DNA of 64,000 nt from Isoetes taiwanensis (GCA_021234155.1 JAJEKV010000053.1:5544488-5608487), one strand, 5' to 3'; positions 47,509 to 58,700 are shown, counted from the stretch's first letter. Numbers and translations are program-made. The notes: generated by a model from the sequence alone, not told the origin.

Positions 47509-47903
47509 AACCGATATGTGGTTCAGACAATTCTTCGAGCTACTATTTGTTTAGACGATCATCCTTCTATTTCTAAATGTTCACTTCCTTCTACAATACT
47601 GAAGCTTCTATAGCATTTATCTGTTGACACATCCTGGCATCTCTATGCGGCACCACATATATATCATATGATAGGCCATCAACAACTTATAATACTATTG
47701 CTGCTACACTGACATTCAGCTACTTACTGGTTTTGGCCAACGTCTTTATGTCTTTTTTATAAACATGAGTGTAGCTATTGCAATGGTGCAAAAACCAATA
47801 GATGGCAGCATTTAAGTTGCACTTTCCAAAGGCAAATAATTTATATTCTTTTTAGAATCCAATAGCATCAATTTCTCATGTGACATTAGGTTAGCATTGA
47901 CAT

Positions 47904-48209
47904 GTGGATTTTACTATCCCACCACAAGACTTTATGTGCCTTAGTCGGTCTGGCATCCCATTCTTAGTATGCAAAGAGGAGGATCAGAAAGGGGATCAAA
48001 ACTCACCAGACGAGAGGATTTCCATTTTCCATGTCTCGCAGTTATCACATCCAACTTCACTTTGTGATGCATTTTTTGTGCTAAAAATTGGCAACGGCTA
48101 TATCTTAACATGTATAAATCTTAAAGGCAAGATGCTTTTAGCATATTCAGAGTTGATACCTCCTCCTAAATTCGCCAAGTTCTTCCGGAGGGAAAAAAAT
48201 AGGGATTAA
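47904..48209 (+). CDS. unrecognised ORF (101 residues), broken in the paralogous copy
   Basis: Open frame beginning MDFTIPPQDF, with VCKEEDQKGDQ and YILTCINLKGKMLLA. The corresponding stretch at 53180-53470 has a 12-base deletion plus frame changes, so the frame is not maintained there. I do not recognise the family. It may be part of an exon of a larger degraded gene or a chance frame. Confidence 0.25.
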   Translation: MDFTIPPQDFMCLSRSGIPFLVCKEEDQKGDQNSPDERISIFHVSQLSHPTSLCDAFFVLKIGNGYILTCINLKGKMLLAYSELIPPPKFAKFFRREKNRD

Positions 48210-48454
48210 AAAAAAAATGACGAAAATAGGGTTGTGTGACAAACGGTAGCCATGTAACAAGACAGCTTTGCCGATGGATTTAAGACAGCAATGTCTGGCT
48301 ATAGCTATGGCGACAGGCTCGGTCTGGCTATGGCGACAGGTTCCAGCTTCTAAGCTTCAAAAAATTGCTTCCAACCTTGAAGTTTCAGAAAAACGCTCCC
48401 AACCTTAAATTCTGATAGAGTGCAGAGGCCCAGACTTCTATGTAGCCTCTTGCA

Positions 48455-49230
48455 ATGGCGTACGTCTTAGAAATGTGGAAGTAGTCAAGTACATGCTGCT
48501 ACTCTCGAGAAAATACCTGAGGCTTTATTATGCAGCATGTCGGGTAAATCATGCAGAGAACCTGAAGCCGATACAATTTCCATGGACAGGTAAGGTTTTA
48601 AAAACTTGCTGATTTCTGATGAGTTCAATTGCATGCCCCTTTATTTGTTCTCAATTGGACTCCTAGTTTTTCTTTGAACTCTTAGTTCCTTTTTGAAAAT
48701 ATATTGAGAAATTAGAATGACCTCAGTTGTTGACCTAAGTCCAATGAAGGAAATGCACTCTTTTTACTGTAGTTTCTGTTTGAGAATATCAATTCTCTTT
48801 AATTTTGTGAGCTCAATGCAAACATTGTTCCATAGGCAATCCATTTCTGGGCTTGCGGAGCCAACTATTCCACCAGCATATAGGCCTATTGATTATGTAC
48901 AAACTTTAGCAACAATATATGGGGAAATTGAAAATTCATAGGACTCCAAGAGGGCAAGCCTGTATCTCGAACAATCATTTATATTTAAAGGCTTAGAGGA
49001 GACGAAGCTAGTTTGAAGGAGTTTAAGGTCTGCCAAACACCATGCCGCCACTGTCCATGAAAAGCTGGTATATATGGCATGGTTGAAATATGAGAAACGA
49101 GGTGAAGAGGTTGGGGATAATGTGTGCACTTATGAACATAGGTTAGACTGCTCAAGAGATCATTGTTCGTGTCAAAAGTCATTTAGTGAGCATTTGTCAA
49201 AAGCAGAGGATGACAGCTTTTTGGAAAATT
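48455..49230 (+). pseudogene. ETO1-like BTB/TPR protein, N-terminal fragment, left copy
   Basis: Exon-like piece 1 (about 48465-48591) reads KCGSSQVHAATLEKIPEA and ends at GT-AAGG. Piece 2 (about 48838-49227) reads ISGLAEPTIPPAYRPIDYVQ, a TAG after GEIENS (48939-48941), then YLEQSFIFKGLEETKLV, a second stop (TTTGAAGGAG region), RSLRSAKHHAATVHEKLVY and AWLKYEKRGEEVGD. ETO1/EOL proteins are CUL3 adaptors that target type-2 ACC synthases and limit ethylene production. The order GL-P, IDYV, YLEQ-F-GL, RRSLRSA, VHEKLV-AWL-YEK is the ETO1 N-terminus. The copy breaks into an AT tract at 49230, before the BTB domain. Confidence 0.75.
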
Positions 49231-49405
49231 TAATTTAATTTAATTTATTAAATAGCTCTCTTAGGGCCTATGAAGAGGCCATGGAGCCAGAGTACAAATA
49301 TCATCATAGTTTCAACAAAAATGAGCGATGTGCATCCACTATTTTGAAATATGATCCTAAGTCTAAAGGAGATAAAGTAAACAAGGAAGAAAAATCTACT
49401 GCATG
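49231..49405 (+). other. AT tract and unrecognised open stretch after the ETO1-like break
   Basis: Three TTTAA repeats are followed by an open frame SSLRAYEEAMEPEYKYHH, ending KEEKSTA-stop at about 49405. The right-hand duplicate has the BTB domain here instead. I do not recognise this piece. Confidence 0.3.
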
Positions 49406-52150
49406 AATATAGTTAAATTTGCTGGGCATATCAATGCTAGGTCATCATACATTCATAGAAGCCTGACCTCCATAAACCATCACAGATCTATCTGCAATGA
49501 CCTCCCCTTTTCAATCCCTCTTTCCCATCGCACCCCTCTCTCATCACGTGGAATTCCCCAATACCGTCATATTTTTAGTGCCAACTCACCAAAAACAGCC
49601 TACATAATTTTATACGAGGAAGGATGGTGCTTCAATGTAGTCCACATTTTTTTTGTTAATATAAGCATATATCTTTCAATACAAAAATAAGAGTACTATT
49701 TGTCTACAAATTCTTAATAAAGTATCTTTCCAGTAAAAGTGATATTCATCCAAATCTTTCCAGTAAAAGTAATATTCATCCAAATCAGAGTTAAAATTGA
49801 CAAGTTATGCTCTTTTGAGTCTTTTAGACAACTTACTTAAAAACTATAACCCATTCGGCTTTATACCTTTCTACTATCATTGAAAATATCTTTGTCTCGT
49901 TTGCAACTTTGTGAAGGGCACTTTCTTATCTGACAAATTACCATCCCTCCCTGTATTTTGGACTATCCTTGGAAGATTCTTCTGCATGGCAATACCACAA
50001 AGTTGCTTGGTATCCCAGTTGGAATTCATGTCTCTGCTTCAGATGCTTGGGATGAAATCATTAGTGGGTTGCAAAAGCACTTGTTTTGGTGGAATACAGC
50101 TAAACTGTCCATGCCCGGTAGAATCACTGTGGCTAAATGTGTTCTTAGTAATACTCATGTCTACATGGCGTCTGCTTTACTAGCTCCGCAGTGTAAGATG
50201 GAGGAGATTGTGCGTATCATCAGAAATTTTATTTGGGGTGGAAATGAGTTAGGAGCAGTGGTCAAGGTAGCTTGGGCGAAATGCATTAGACCTAAGGCAC
50301 TGGTGGTCTTGGTATGTTGGATTTTCACCTCCAAAGCAAGGTGATGATATCAAAGTTCATTTGGAGGATTTTCATTGGTAAGGATGATTCTCCGGCCCGA
50401 GGTTGTTGGTGCGATCGATTGACATTGTCTCCCATTTCATAAGGCCTCCATTAAGCCCCTCCTTCCTTGGGCTTTGCTTTATCATATGCATCCGTATCCT
50501 AATGCTTCTCCCTTTCTAAAGGGGTTGCTTGCGCTTGGGACTTTGTCGGTCTTTTTCCATATTAATCACGAGGCATGTCTTGAGTTGTCCACTCCATCTT
50601 TGGTGGATTCCTTTGCGTGACACCTCGGAGAATGTGCCTCTAAGTGTGGTTGTTCATCCAAAGACACAACGACGATGGGTAGTACGGGTATCAATACTAT
50701 TGCGGCTTGGTATGAGTCCCGATCATCTCATGTCATGGGAAGCATTTAGAACAAAGTTCTTGTTGTACGATGGGACGAGTAACGGAATCATATTCTTTGC
50801 ATTGTTGCCCACGAGGATTCGGTCCCTGATTGAGGTAGTCATATGGGGTTGCCATCGGGATATCCGGCCCGGGCGGTTTGTGTCTTCTACGGTATAAATT
50901 GCTTGTGCATTCTCGAAATCTCGCCTCCATCTAATAGATGGCATCTTGAGGTCCCTCACCACAATGGAAAAGTGTTTGGATATGGGTATGGGATAAGCCG
51001 CTTCACCCCAAAGTAGTAGTTTTGTGGTGGCAAGTGATCCATAGATGCCTCGAGTCAACAAGGTTAGTCCATAAAATGGATAATCGGATTTCGAGCTCGC
51101 CCTTTATGCCACAAAGGGTTGAGAGTATTGAGCATTGCTTTTTTTCTTGTGTGAGAGGCTTGGGGGGCATGGTCTTGGTTGTTGACCCTTTTTGGCGCGT
51201 CTCGATCTAGCCAGCAAATTTTGCTTGCTATCTATCCCGATGCTTGGCCCAAACAACGAAGCTTGAGCTTTTCATCTCGCATGTGGTCGGCTTTTTATGG
51301 TCAATCTGGAAGAGAAGGAGGTTGTTTATCTTTAAGGGCATAGATACTGCAGATGAGGTTGTTCTTCAGTGGGCGCAAGATAAAATTGTTATGGCTTACA
51401 ATTGTTCTTCTCTTGACCAAGAGAAGAAAGTACTGATCTGGCATACTTACCTTCAGATTCATTCTTTTGCATAGGCAGGTGGTTGTGCTCAGTTGGATCG
51501 GTTTGTCCACTGGGGTTATAATCCTGTCTTTGCATTTATGTTGCTCTGGTTTCTAGTTGGTGAATAAAGCTTGACGTCCTTCAAAAAAAAAAAAAATTAC
51601 CAAAAAAGTTATTATTCATTTAGCCAAAGACCTTGTTTTTGGCGCATTTTGTAATTCTTGCAAATGTAGAGGCATTTTGGAAAATTTCCCCCTTTTTTTC
51701 AACTCCCTCATCAACTAATGCCCTAAAACCAAAATACATAGTCCACACACAAATTCCAATCTAATCCAACAATACATCAATGTCACAAAAAAAAAATAGT
51801 AAGAGAACTACATTTTGCAATATTTTAAGGAACTTGACAAATGCTACATAAAATAAAATAGATAGGTTAATAGGTCAAGTAATTTGCTTATCGCCATGTC
51901 AACTTAATGCATAAAGCCTACTTAATCTAAAACTCCAAATCCAGCCTCATCCACACTATTCAAAGGGCAACGTGCAATCCCGCGGACTATAATTTTTCTA
52001 AGAGCCAAAAGAATATATTTATTATAATATGAAATATTGTATTTACACATGAGAGTGCCCACCAAGTCTATGAGACTAAATAAAGATATACAATTTTACA
52101 ACTAATACATACAAGTATAACTAGTCATTAGCATTCAATAGTTTGGCTTT
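49406..52150. repeat. right copy of the tandem duplication, interrupted by a LINE
   Basis: 49406-49942 plus 51594-52150 matches, in order, 38045-38085, 39052-39230 and 40147-41000 of the left copy. Divergence is low and mainly by single-base substitutions. No gene apart from the LINE. Confidence 0.75.
49943..51593 (+). mobile_element. 5'-truncated LINE with poly(A) tail and target duplication
   Basis: Reverse transcriptase thumb and post-RT region: LGIPVGIHVSASDAWDEII, FWWNTAKLSMPGRITVAKCV, IIRNFIWGGNELG. Next come a linker (50529-50897), an RVT-type zinc finger region (VWWQVIHRCLESTRLV ... VESIEHCFFSC, 51020-51160), and the C-terminus FLWSIWKRRRLFIFKG (to 51474). The element ends AATAAAGCTTGACGTCCTTC followed by 14 A. 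AAATTACC flanks it at 49935-49942 and 51594-51601. The uninterrupted site is at 40444-40451 (CAATTACC). Several frameshifts show it is inactive; the catalytic YADD part is missing through 5' truncation. Confidence 0.88.
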
Positions 52151-53714
52151 CTCGACAAGTGGATAACTTTTTGGATTTTTTTTTCTAGGTTGATTTCCTA
52201 AGGTTTTGAAGCTTTTGACCACCAGAAAAGTTTAGAGTATATTAAAAATTGGGTCTGTGCCTTTTCCTCTAATTTGGAAATTCATATTTCTTTTGTTACC
52301 ATTTCCACCCAATGTGATTCAATTTCATTGGATTGGCATTGAATTATCTTCTCATTCTCAAGTGCGGAGTGGTGACTCAAAAAATGCGTTGAGATATATC
52401 ATTTCCCATGCATGTATTTGTTAACATCTGGAATTTTGTAGCTCTAAATTGTTGCCATAATTGCACTTCATTTTATATCTTATTCAATTTAGTTAGAGTT
52501 CAGATTGGTGCTTTTAGAACCACATGAAATGATGGCATATGTACTTAAACGCGTCTTTCCTTCATTTTGCAGGTCTGAATGTATGAAAGACATCTAGTTA
52601 ATACACTATATTTTGGACATGTCTTTCAAAGATAACACAGTTTGTGCATTAAATTTGAATGTATGAGCTTGACTTCTCTCCTATATGGCTACAATGTTGC
52701 GATTATTTATAAGTATTGAGTCCAACTATATTTTACCTATGGCTTACTCTGATTCTTATTCTGACTTCTGCTTTGAATCCAAAATATTTAACCGATATAT
52801 GGTTCAGACAATTCTTCGAGCTACTATTTGTTTAGACGGTCATCCTTCTATTTCTAAATGTTCACTTCTACAATACTGAAGCTTCTATAGCATTTATCTG
52901 TTGACACATCCTGGCATCTTTATGCGGCACCACATATATATCGTATGATAGGCCATCAACAACTTATAAGTATTATTGCTGCTACACTGACATTCAGGTA
53001 CTTACTGCTTTTGGCCAACGTCTTTATGTCTTTTTTATAAACATGAGTGTAGCTATTGCCATAGTGTAAAAACCAATAGATGGCAGCATTTAAGTTGCAC
53101 TTTCCAAAGGCAAATAATTTATATTCTTTTTAGAATTCAATAGCATCAATTTCTCATGTGACATTAGGTTAGATTGACATGTGGATTTTATTATCCCACC
53201 ACAAGACTTTCGGTGACTTAGTCGGTCTGGCATCCCATTCTTAGTATGCAAAGAGGAGGATCAGAACTCAACAGACGAGAGGATTTCCATTTTCCATGTC
53301 TCGCAGTTATCACATCCAACCTCACTTTGTGATGCATTTTTTGTACTAAAAGTTGGCAGCGGCTATATCTTAACATATATAAATCTTAAAGGGAAGATGC
53401 TTTTAGCATATTCAGAGTTGATACCTCCTCCTAAATTCGCTAAGTTCTTCCGGAAGGAAAAAATAGAGATTTGAAAAAAATGACGAAAATAGGGTTTGTG
53501 ACAAATGGTAGCCATGTAACAAGACAACTTTGCCGACGGATTTAAGACAGCTCTGCCTGGCTATGGCTATGGCGATAGGCTCGGTCTGGCTATGGCGACA
53601 GGTTCCAGCTTCTAAGCTTCAAAAAATTGCTTCCAACCTTGAAGTTTCAGAAAAACGCTCCCAACCTTAAATTCTGATAGGGTGCAGAGGCCTAGACTTC
53701 TATGTAGCCTCTTG
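52151..53714. repeat. right-copy duplicated segment, non-coding
   Basis: Matches 43977-44136, 45337-45814 and 47509-48455 in order, with extra blocks 4 and 5 missing. It retains the CTGGCTATGGCGACAGG pair (about 53585). No gene supported. Confidence 0.65.
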
Positions 53715-54818
53715 CAGTGGCTTACGTCTTAGAAATGCGGAAGTAGTCAAGTACATGCTGTTACTCTCGAGAAAATACCTGAGCCTGTATTATGCAGCAT
53801 GCCGGGTAAATCATGCAGAGAACCTGAAGTCGATACAGTTTCCACGGACAGGTAAGGTTTTAAAAACTTGTTGATTTCTAATGAGTTCAATTGCATGCCC
53901 CTTTATTTGTTCTCAATTGGACTCCCAGTTTTTCTTTGAACTCTTAGTTCCTTCTTGAAAATATATTGAGAAATTAGAATGACCTCAGTTATTGACCTAA
54001 GTCCAATGAAGGAAATGCACTCTTTTTACTGTAGTTTCTGTTTGAGAATATCAATTCTCTTTAATTTTGTGAGCTCAATGCAAATATTGTTCCATAGGCA
54101 ATCCATTTCTGGGCTTGCGGAGCCAACTATTCCACCAGCATATAGGCCTATTGATTATGTACAAACTTTAGCAACAATATATGGGGAAATTGAAAATTCA
54201 TAGGACTCCAAGAGGGCAAGCCTGTATCTGGAACAATCATTCATATTTAAAGGCTTAGGGGAGACGAAGCTAGTTCGAAGGAGTTTAAGGTCTGCCAAAC
54301 ACCATGCCGCCACTGTCCATGAAAAGCTGGTATATATGGCATGGTTGAAGTATGAGAAACGAGGTGAAGAGGTTGGGGATAATGTGTGCACTTATGAACA
54401 TAGGTTCTGCTCAAGAGATCATTGTTCGTGTCAAAAGTCATTTAGTGAGCATTTGTCAAAAGCAGAGGATGACAGCTTTTTGGAAAATGATATTGTATTT
54501 TACATTGATCGGGAGGAAGTTCATTGTAGCAGACAGAAGATAGCTTCTCTTTGTGTACCATTCCATGTTATATTGAATGGGAGTTTGGTGGAGCCACGAA
54601 AGATGCACATAAATTTCTTCGCTGATGGAATTTCAGCATCTGGTATGAGAGCTGATAGCAAGTTTAGCAAGTCAGGTGAACTTGAATGCTTATCCCCAAA
54701 TGCATTACTTGAACTCCTGATGTTTTCAAACACATTCTGCTGTGAAACTTTGAAGGATATATGTGACGGAATATTGTCTCGATGCTCTATTTCTCTCTAT
54801 GTATCATTTAATAAATGA
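53715..54818 (+). pseudogene. ETO1-like BTB/TPR protein, N-terminal plus BTB fragment, right copy
   Basis: Piece 1 (about 53728-53853): KCGSSQVHAVTLEKIPEPV, ending at a GT donor. Piece 2 starts near 54099 with ISGLAEPTIPPAYRPIDYVQ, meets TAG at 54201-54203, then stays in the same frame to 54818. That frame reads YLEQSFIFKGLGETKLVRR, RSLRSAKHHAATVHEKLVY, AWLKYEKRGEEVGDNV, then a BTB core: DIVFYIDREEVHCSRQKIAS, PFHVILNGSLVEPRKM, INFFADGISASGMRA, LSPNALLELLMFSNTFCCE. The roughly 20 TPR-bearing C-terminal kilobases' worth of coding is absent: the frame ends at ISLYVSFNK. Apart from the TAG the BTB frame is clean. Dead or truncated adaptor that could not bind ACC synthase through TPRs. Confidence 0.82.
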
Positions 54819-55099
54819 TTATATATTGGGCCAGAAGACAGGTGCAACAATATTGAGCACAGGTGGAAGTGATATATCGTTTACTGGCTACTAGTTAAGA
54901 GAAATATATGTTCTAGCTCCTCAAGTCGAGGTATGATCCAAATAGTACTTTTATGATTCTTAACTTTTATGAACCATGTGCAGTATTGTGAGATGCTCTT
55001 CGGATCCATTTAGAATTTCACGAATTTAGAGCGTTCTTTAAATCCATTTAGCAGAAGCTCAAGTGATGATCTAGAATAAACAGTAAGTGAGCTGCACTA

Positions 55100-55309
55100 G
55101 TGTGCTTCAGAACCTTCAAGCGCTTGTATTACAATAACAAGAATGGCCCCGTGCCTGGAGAAATTACATGCCAACGATGGCAAAAAGAATTAGCCACATT
55201 GGACACAAAGCATGGCATTGCAGCAGAGATGATTCGTGGGACATCTGTTGTGATGCCAGAGTTGGTCATTACATTTTACTTTACCAATACTGAGAAGATT
55301 GATATGTAA
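55100..55309 (+). CDS. unrecognised short ORF
   Basis: Frame with FKRLYYNNKNGPVPGEIT, CQRWQKELATLDTKHGI and RGTSVVMPELVITFYF. Composition looks coding (few rare residues, charged plus hydrophobic alternation), but I cannot assign a family and no neighbour exon is clear. Confidence 0.25.
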   Translation: MCFRTFKRLYYNNKNGPVPGEITCQRWQKELATLDTKHGIAAEMIRGTSVVMPELVITFYFTNTEKIDM

Positions 55310-55555
55310 TCTATTGCAGTTGGCTGAGAGATGAACACAATTGTACTACAAGGGAATGAATTCTAGAATGGGGCTCGCATGAAACCAACAAACCGCCCAC
55401 TAGACTAGCCTTCTCATTCATCTCAGCAGATTTTCTACAATAGTGGATAGTGGGTAGCCGCATGCGAACTACTCATGAAAAATAAAGGGAATATCCAATT
55501 ATATAATTTGGACCCCATAAAATACAATGCTAATAGATGTTTGGCTGGTGTACCT

Positions 55556-55634
55556 GCCGAAAGCTTATCACCGGGATTAAAAAACCCCGCCCTTTCGGGT
55601 TTTCGAGGAAAAACCCTAGTGATAAGCCTTCGGC
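55556..55634. mobile_element. 79-bp inverted-repeat element
   Basis: Outer arms GCCGAAAGCTTATCAC (55556-55571) and GTGATAAGCCTTCGGC (55619-55634) pair with one mismatch. Between them an inner hairpin AAACCCCGCCCTTTCGGGTTT is flanked by GGGATTAAAA and CGAGGAAAAACCC. The inner part recurs near 62650-62700 and, decayed, near 25550 and 9690. No coding capacity. Confidence 0.6.
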
Positions 55635-55984
55635 AAGGGGCTTGGACAAACGTAAGGCAGAGAAATCGCTCCAAAAACCCACGAATGGAGAAGTCGAAAC
55701 AGATGCCGCTCGCCAACCTGTACCTGCACATCACCAACAAAAAAAAAAAAACATAACAAAACAAACCTCCCAAAATGGAGGGGCTGATCACGTGTGCCAT
55801 GCGACAGTAAAACAAAAACCTCGTCAAATAGAGGGGCTGGTCATGCATGCCAGGCGACAAATACAATAAACAAAGAAGGGGAGGGTGGGTTCAAAGAGAA
55901 TAAGGTACTGCTAAGAGAGAAGAGGAAGCGCCGATGAGAAGTTGATGCAGAACCGCGCCTAAAATAGCGAACTCCCAACCAGAG

Positions 55985-56025
55985 AAGGCATGCGCCGCAT
56001 GCATGCATGCAAGACATGCATGCTC
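55985..56025. repeat. GCATGCAT-rich tract
   Basis: Consecutive GGCATGCGCCGCATGCATGC and AAGACATGCATGCTCG give repeated CATGCA (RY-type) motifs. This is a short microsatellite. It is noted because RY motifs bind B3 factors in plants, but there is no gene next to it. Confidence 0.5.
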
Positions 56026-56089
56026 GCCCCATTCTAGAATGGTGATCCGATGTCTCGGATCGATGGGAATAATGCAATGTCACATTTGC

Positions 56090-56936
56090 AAATTTCTTTT
56101 GTCAAGAAAAAGATTATGGCTATTTCTATATAGTACAAATGTTGATTCTTTCCCTGCTAGAGGAAACAGCTGAAAATCAATTGTGTTACTTGTTGTATGA
56201 GTATCCAACTTTCTAGGAACCAAGGAAGCTCGTTGATTTCTAGTGGAAACAAATTGTACCTCTCAAGGTTACCCATTAAAGCAATCTCATTTGCAAAAGA
56301 TTGCCTCGTCAAATTTGTATCTCGTCGAATCTTACTTTACATTAATCATCATGTCTAAATATTCCTATTTGTGGTGTAAAATGTGACTTCTGCAAAAAAG
56401 ATCTTCAGAGCTCTTTTTTAGAGATTGGCTTAGAAACATGTCTATGGGCGATGGTAGTGGATCTATGGCTTTCTCTTAACCTTTGTATTGTGCTTTTATT
56501 ATTCTTTTTAGGTTGTCGAAATCTTTCAAATTTGGACTTACATGTAGAAAGAACATTTTGCAACAACGAATGTATACATGCACGTTTTAACTTGATTTAA
56601 CTTTCGTTCATTTGTTTCCCTCATCTTGATTTTGGTTTGCCATTATCCGGCCCAAAATGTCTTGCATTTCCAATTCTGATTTAGGGGCACTCGCCTTCTA
56701 ATTTTGATTTTTTAAGAACGTTGCTATTATCCACCATGCTCACTAAATTATTTCATAGCTACACTCTACAACATTACAACTATTCAAAAATCCACCTATT
56801 GTAGGACATCGAACCAGTATCCAGTATGCAAGCATAAAGCATTTCGTTTTTTTATGTGTGACTACTTTAGACATGTATGGGATTGGTTGTTCGCTTTTTT
56901 TTAAGTTTCACTAACAAATGAACAAGTGTTCTTAGC
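56090..56936. other. no gene seen
   Basis: AT-rich sequence without a conserved frame or structured repeat that I can support. Confidence 0.5.
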
Positions 56937-56943
56937 AATTTAC

Positions 56944-57301
56944 CCAAGTACTTGGACGGAGTTACAAAGCCAGGCTTTTCATCTTGCAGCAGGATGGTTG
57001 CTTTGGACTATTTGGAAAAGATGAAGATTGGTAATCTTCAAAGGTTTGAACGTGGCAAATAATCGTGTTCTCTAAGAAGCTCAAGGTCACATTGCTAAGT
57101 CATACCACTGTTCTTCACTTGCCTCTCATAAAAGGCGATTTATCTTTGAGGAATATTTGGATGTGCACTCTTATGCTTAGGCAGGTTGCTTCACTCGGTG
57201 GGTCTTTGCTTATCCGCTGATTTTATTCCTGTCTTTGCACTTAATACTTGTATTTAACTCTTTGATTAAATAAAGTCTGACGTCCTTCAACAAAAAAAAA
57301 A
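56944..57301 (+). mobile_element. short LINE 3' end with poly(A) and target duplication
   Basis: About 350 bases coding in part for AGWLLWTIWKR (near 56990-57020). The element ends TTGATTAAATAAAGTCTGAC, GTCCTTCAAC, then A(12). AATTTAC flanks it at 56937-56943 and 57302-57308. The tail matches the 49.9-51.6 kb LINE (AATAAAG-x-(C/T)TGACGTCCTTCAA), so both belong to one family. Severely 5'-truncated. Confidence 0.8.
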
Positions 57302-57309
57302 AATTTACG

Positions 57310-57830
57310 CATCACTAACAACTACTTTAAAATCTATGAACGATGCGGAATATTTATTTTTCAATCCAACTTTAACTCTACGTGCTAAAATATTCGTTCC
57401 TCTCTACGAGTGCCACATAAAAGGAGAAATAAACGAAAATAGGCTAATTGCATACATGTTGTAACAAGGCATGATGACTCAAACTTGACATTTCCTTCTA
57501 ACTATGCATAAGACATAACCTCCGGCTATAATACATCAGTGTGCAACTCCAATTTGTGGACTTAAAGTGACCAACTATGGTGGTCTGGAATTTGAACTTA
57601 TGTATTAATTTATCTATAAAAAAAATTATCTACTTACCAACAACTAGAACACAACTAGACTCAATCTAGCAAGATGTACTTTGCATTTGTAATGGGTATT
57701 AGGTATATTAATATGCGTTTAGTTTTGACTAAATAAGCATTATTTTGTTCATAGTGTGGGGAGCTACCACAGCTTGCCACAAGGTCCTTTACAAGCTCAC
57801 ACTCTATATGTTAGAATCAATATGTAGCTT
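57310..57830. other. no gene seen
   Basis: AT-rich, short frames only, between the LINE end and the TBP pseudogene. Confidence 0.5.
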
Positions 57831-57834
57831 GCTT

Positions 57835-58310
57835 ATAAAGTAAACCATTCGTCTCAAAGGCATCATAGTTTTCATTTCTCATCTTTGCATCAGCAAGACA
57901 ACCTTCCCAAATACAAATATAAGAAGCACAATCTGCAGTTATTTCATTCTGTAAACCAAGCCAGAAAATAGTTCAGGTTTTGCTCGGTTCTTATTGGGAA
58001 TTTTACATATGCAATGATATATTGAATTTTAAAATCCTTGAACTATCCTAGAAACCCCAATTGTTTGATAATGGGTGCATACTTTATAGATGCTAATTTT
58101 GATTGTCTTCACCCTTTGTGCCAGTGCACACCATTTTTCTAGAAGCAAAAGTGGCTGTGAATCCCTTATTATCATAATCACTGATGCAAAACATTTTGTA
58201 TTATATGCAGTATTATTATGAGCAATGGCTTTGAGATCAATCTTAGAATCCATATTAACTGTTGAAATAATGTTTTGCAAAGTTGGTATAACACCAAGTG
58301 GTGCCTTGAG
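57835..58310 (-). pseudogene. TATA-box-binding protein (TBP), intron-less pseudogene
   Basis: Minus strand, in order: [47 protein letters not shown] (first TBP repeat), a frame change, [48 protein letters not shown] followed by TAA, IVLLIFVFGK, and ADAKMRNENYDAFE. This covers both symmetrical repeats of the conserved DNA-binding core of about 180 residues, which recruits the pre-initiation complex at TATA boxes. Plant TBP genes are multi-exon, but here the core runs without introns, so a retrocopy is likely. At least three frame changes plus a stop and missing stirrup residues show it is dead. No poly(A) remnant is visible at its 3' side. Confidence 0.82.
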
Positions 58311-58539
58311 AAGTCAACAGGTTGGCTTCTGTCATGAACCTACAAACAATAGCTTTTATTCCAACGCTTGCGCCATATCCCTTTGTTTCTTTCCGCCTTA
58401 CACAAAATATTCAATGGATTACATTGCGAGCTCATTATAAGAAGTTCTTCGATTTTCCAGTATCAGTTTTTCTAGCAATTTTTCAATCTTAGTAGTCATT
58501 TTACATGGCAGTTGGCCATTGGCAGCATAATTAAATTTT

Positions 58540-58700
58540 GGCAATGATGATGTAATGTATATTTCTGCATATGATGTAATGTATATTAGTGGTCTAATGT
58601 ATATGATGATGTATTTCAGTAGAAGATGATGTATATGATGAATTAATGTAGATGATGTAATGTATGTTTAAGCATATGATGTAAATGTACACGAGTCGAG
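58540..58700. repeat. degenerate GATGTAATGTATA tandem repeat
   Basis: About ten imperfect copies of TATGATGTAATGTATA-like units, with spacers such as TTTCTGCA and GTGGTCTA. No coding role. Confidence 0.7.
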
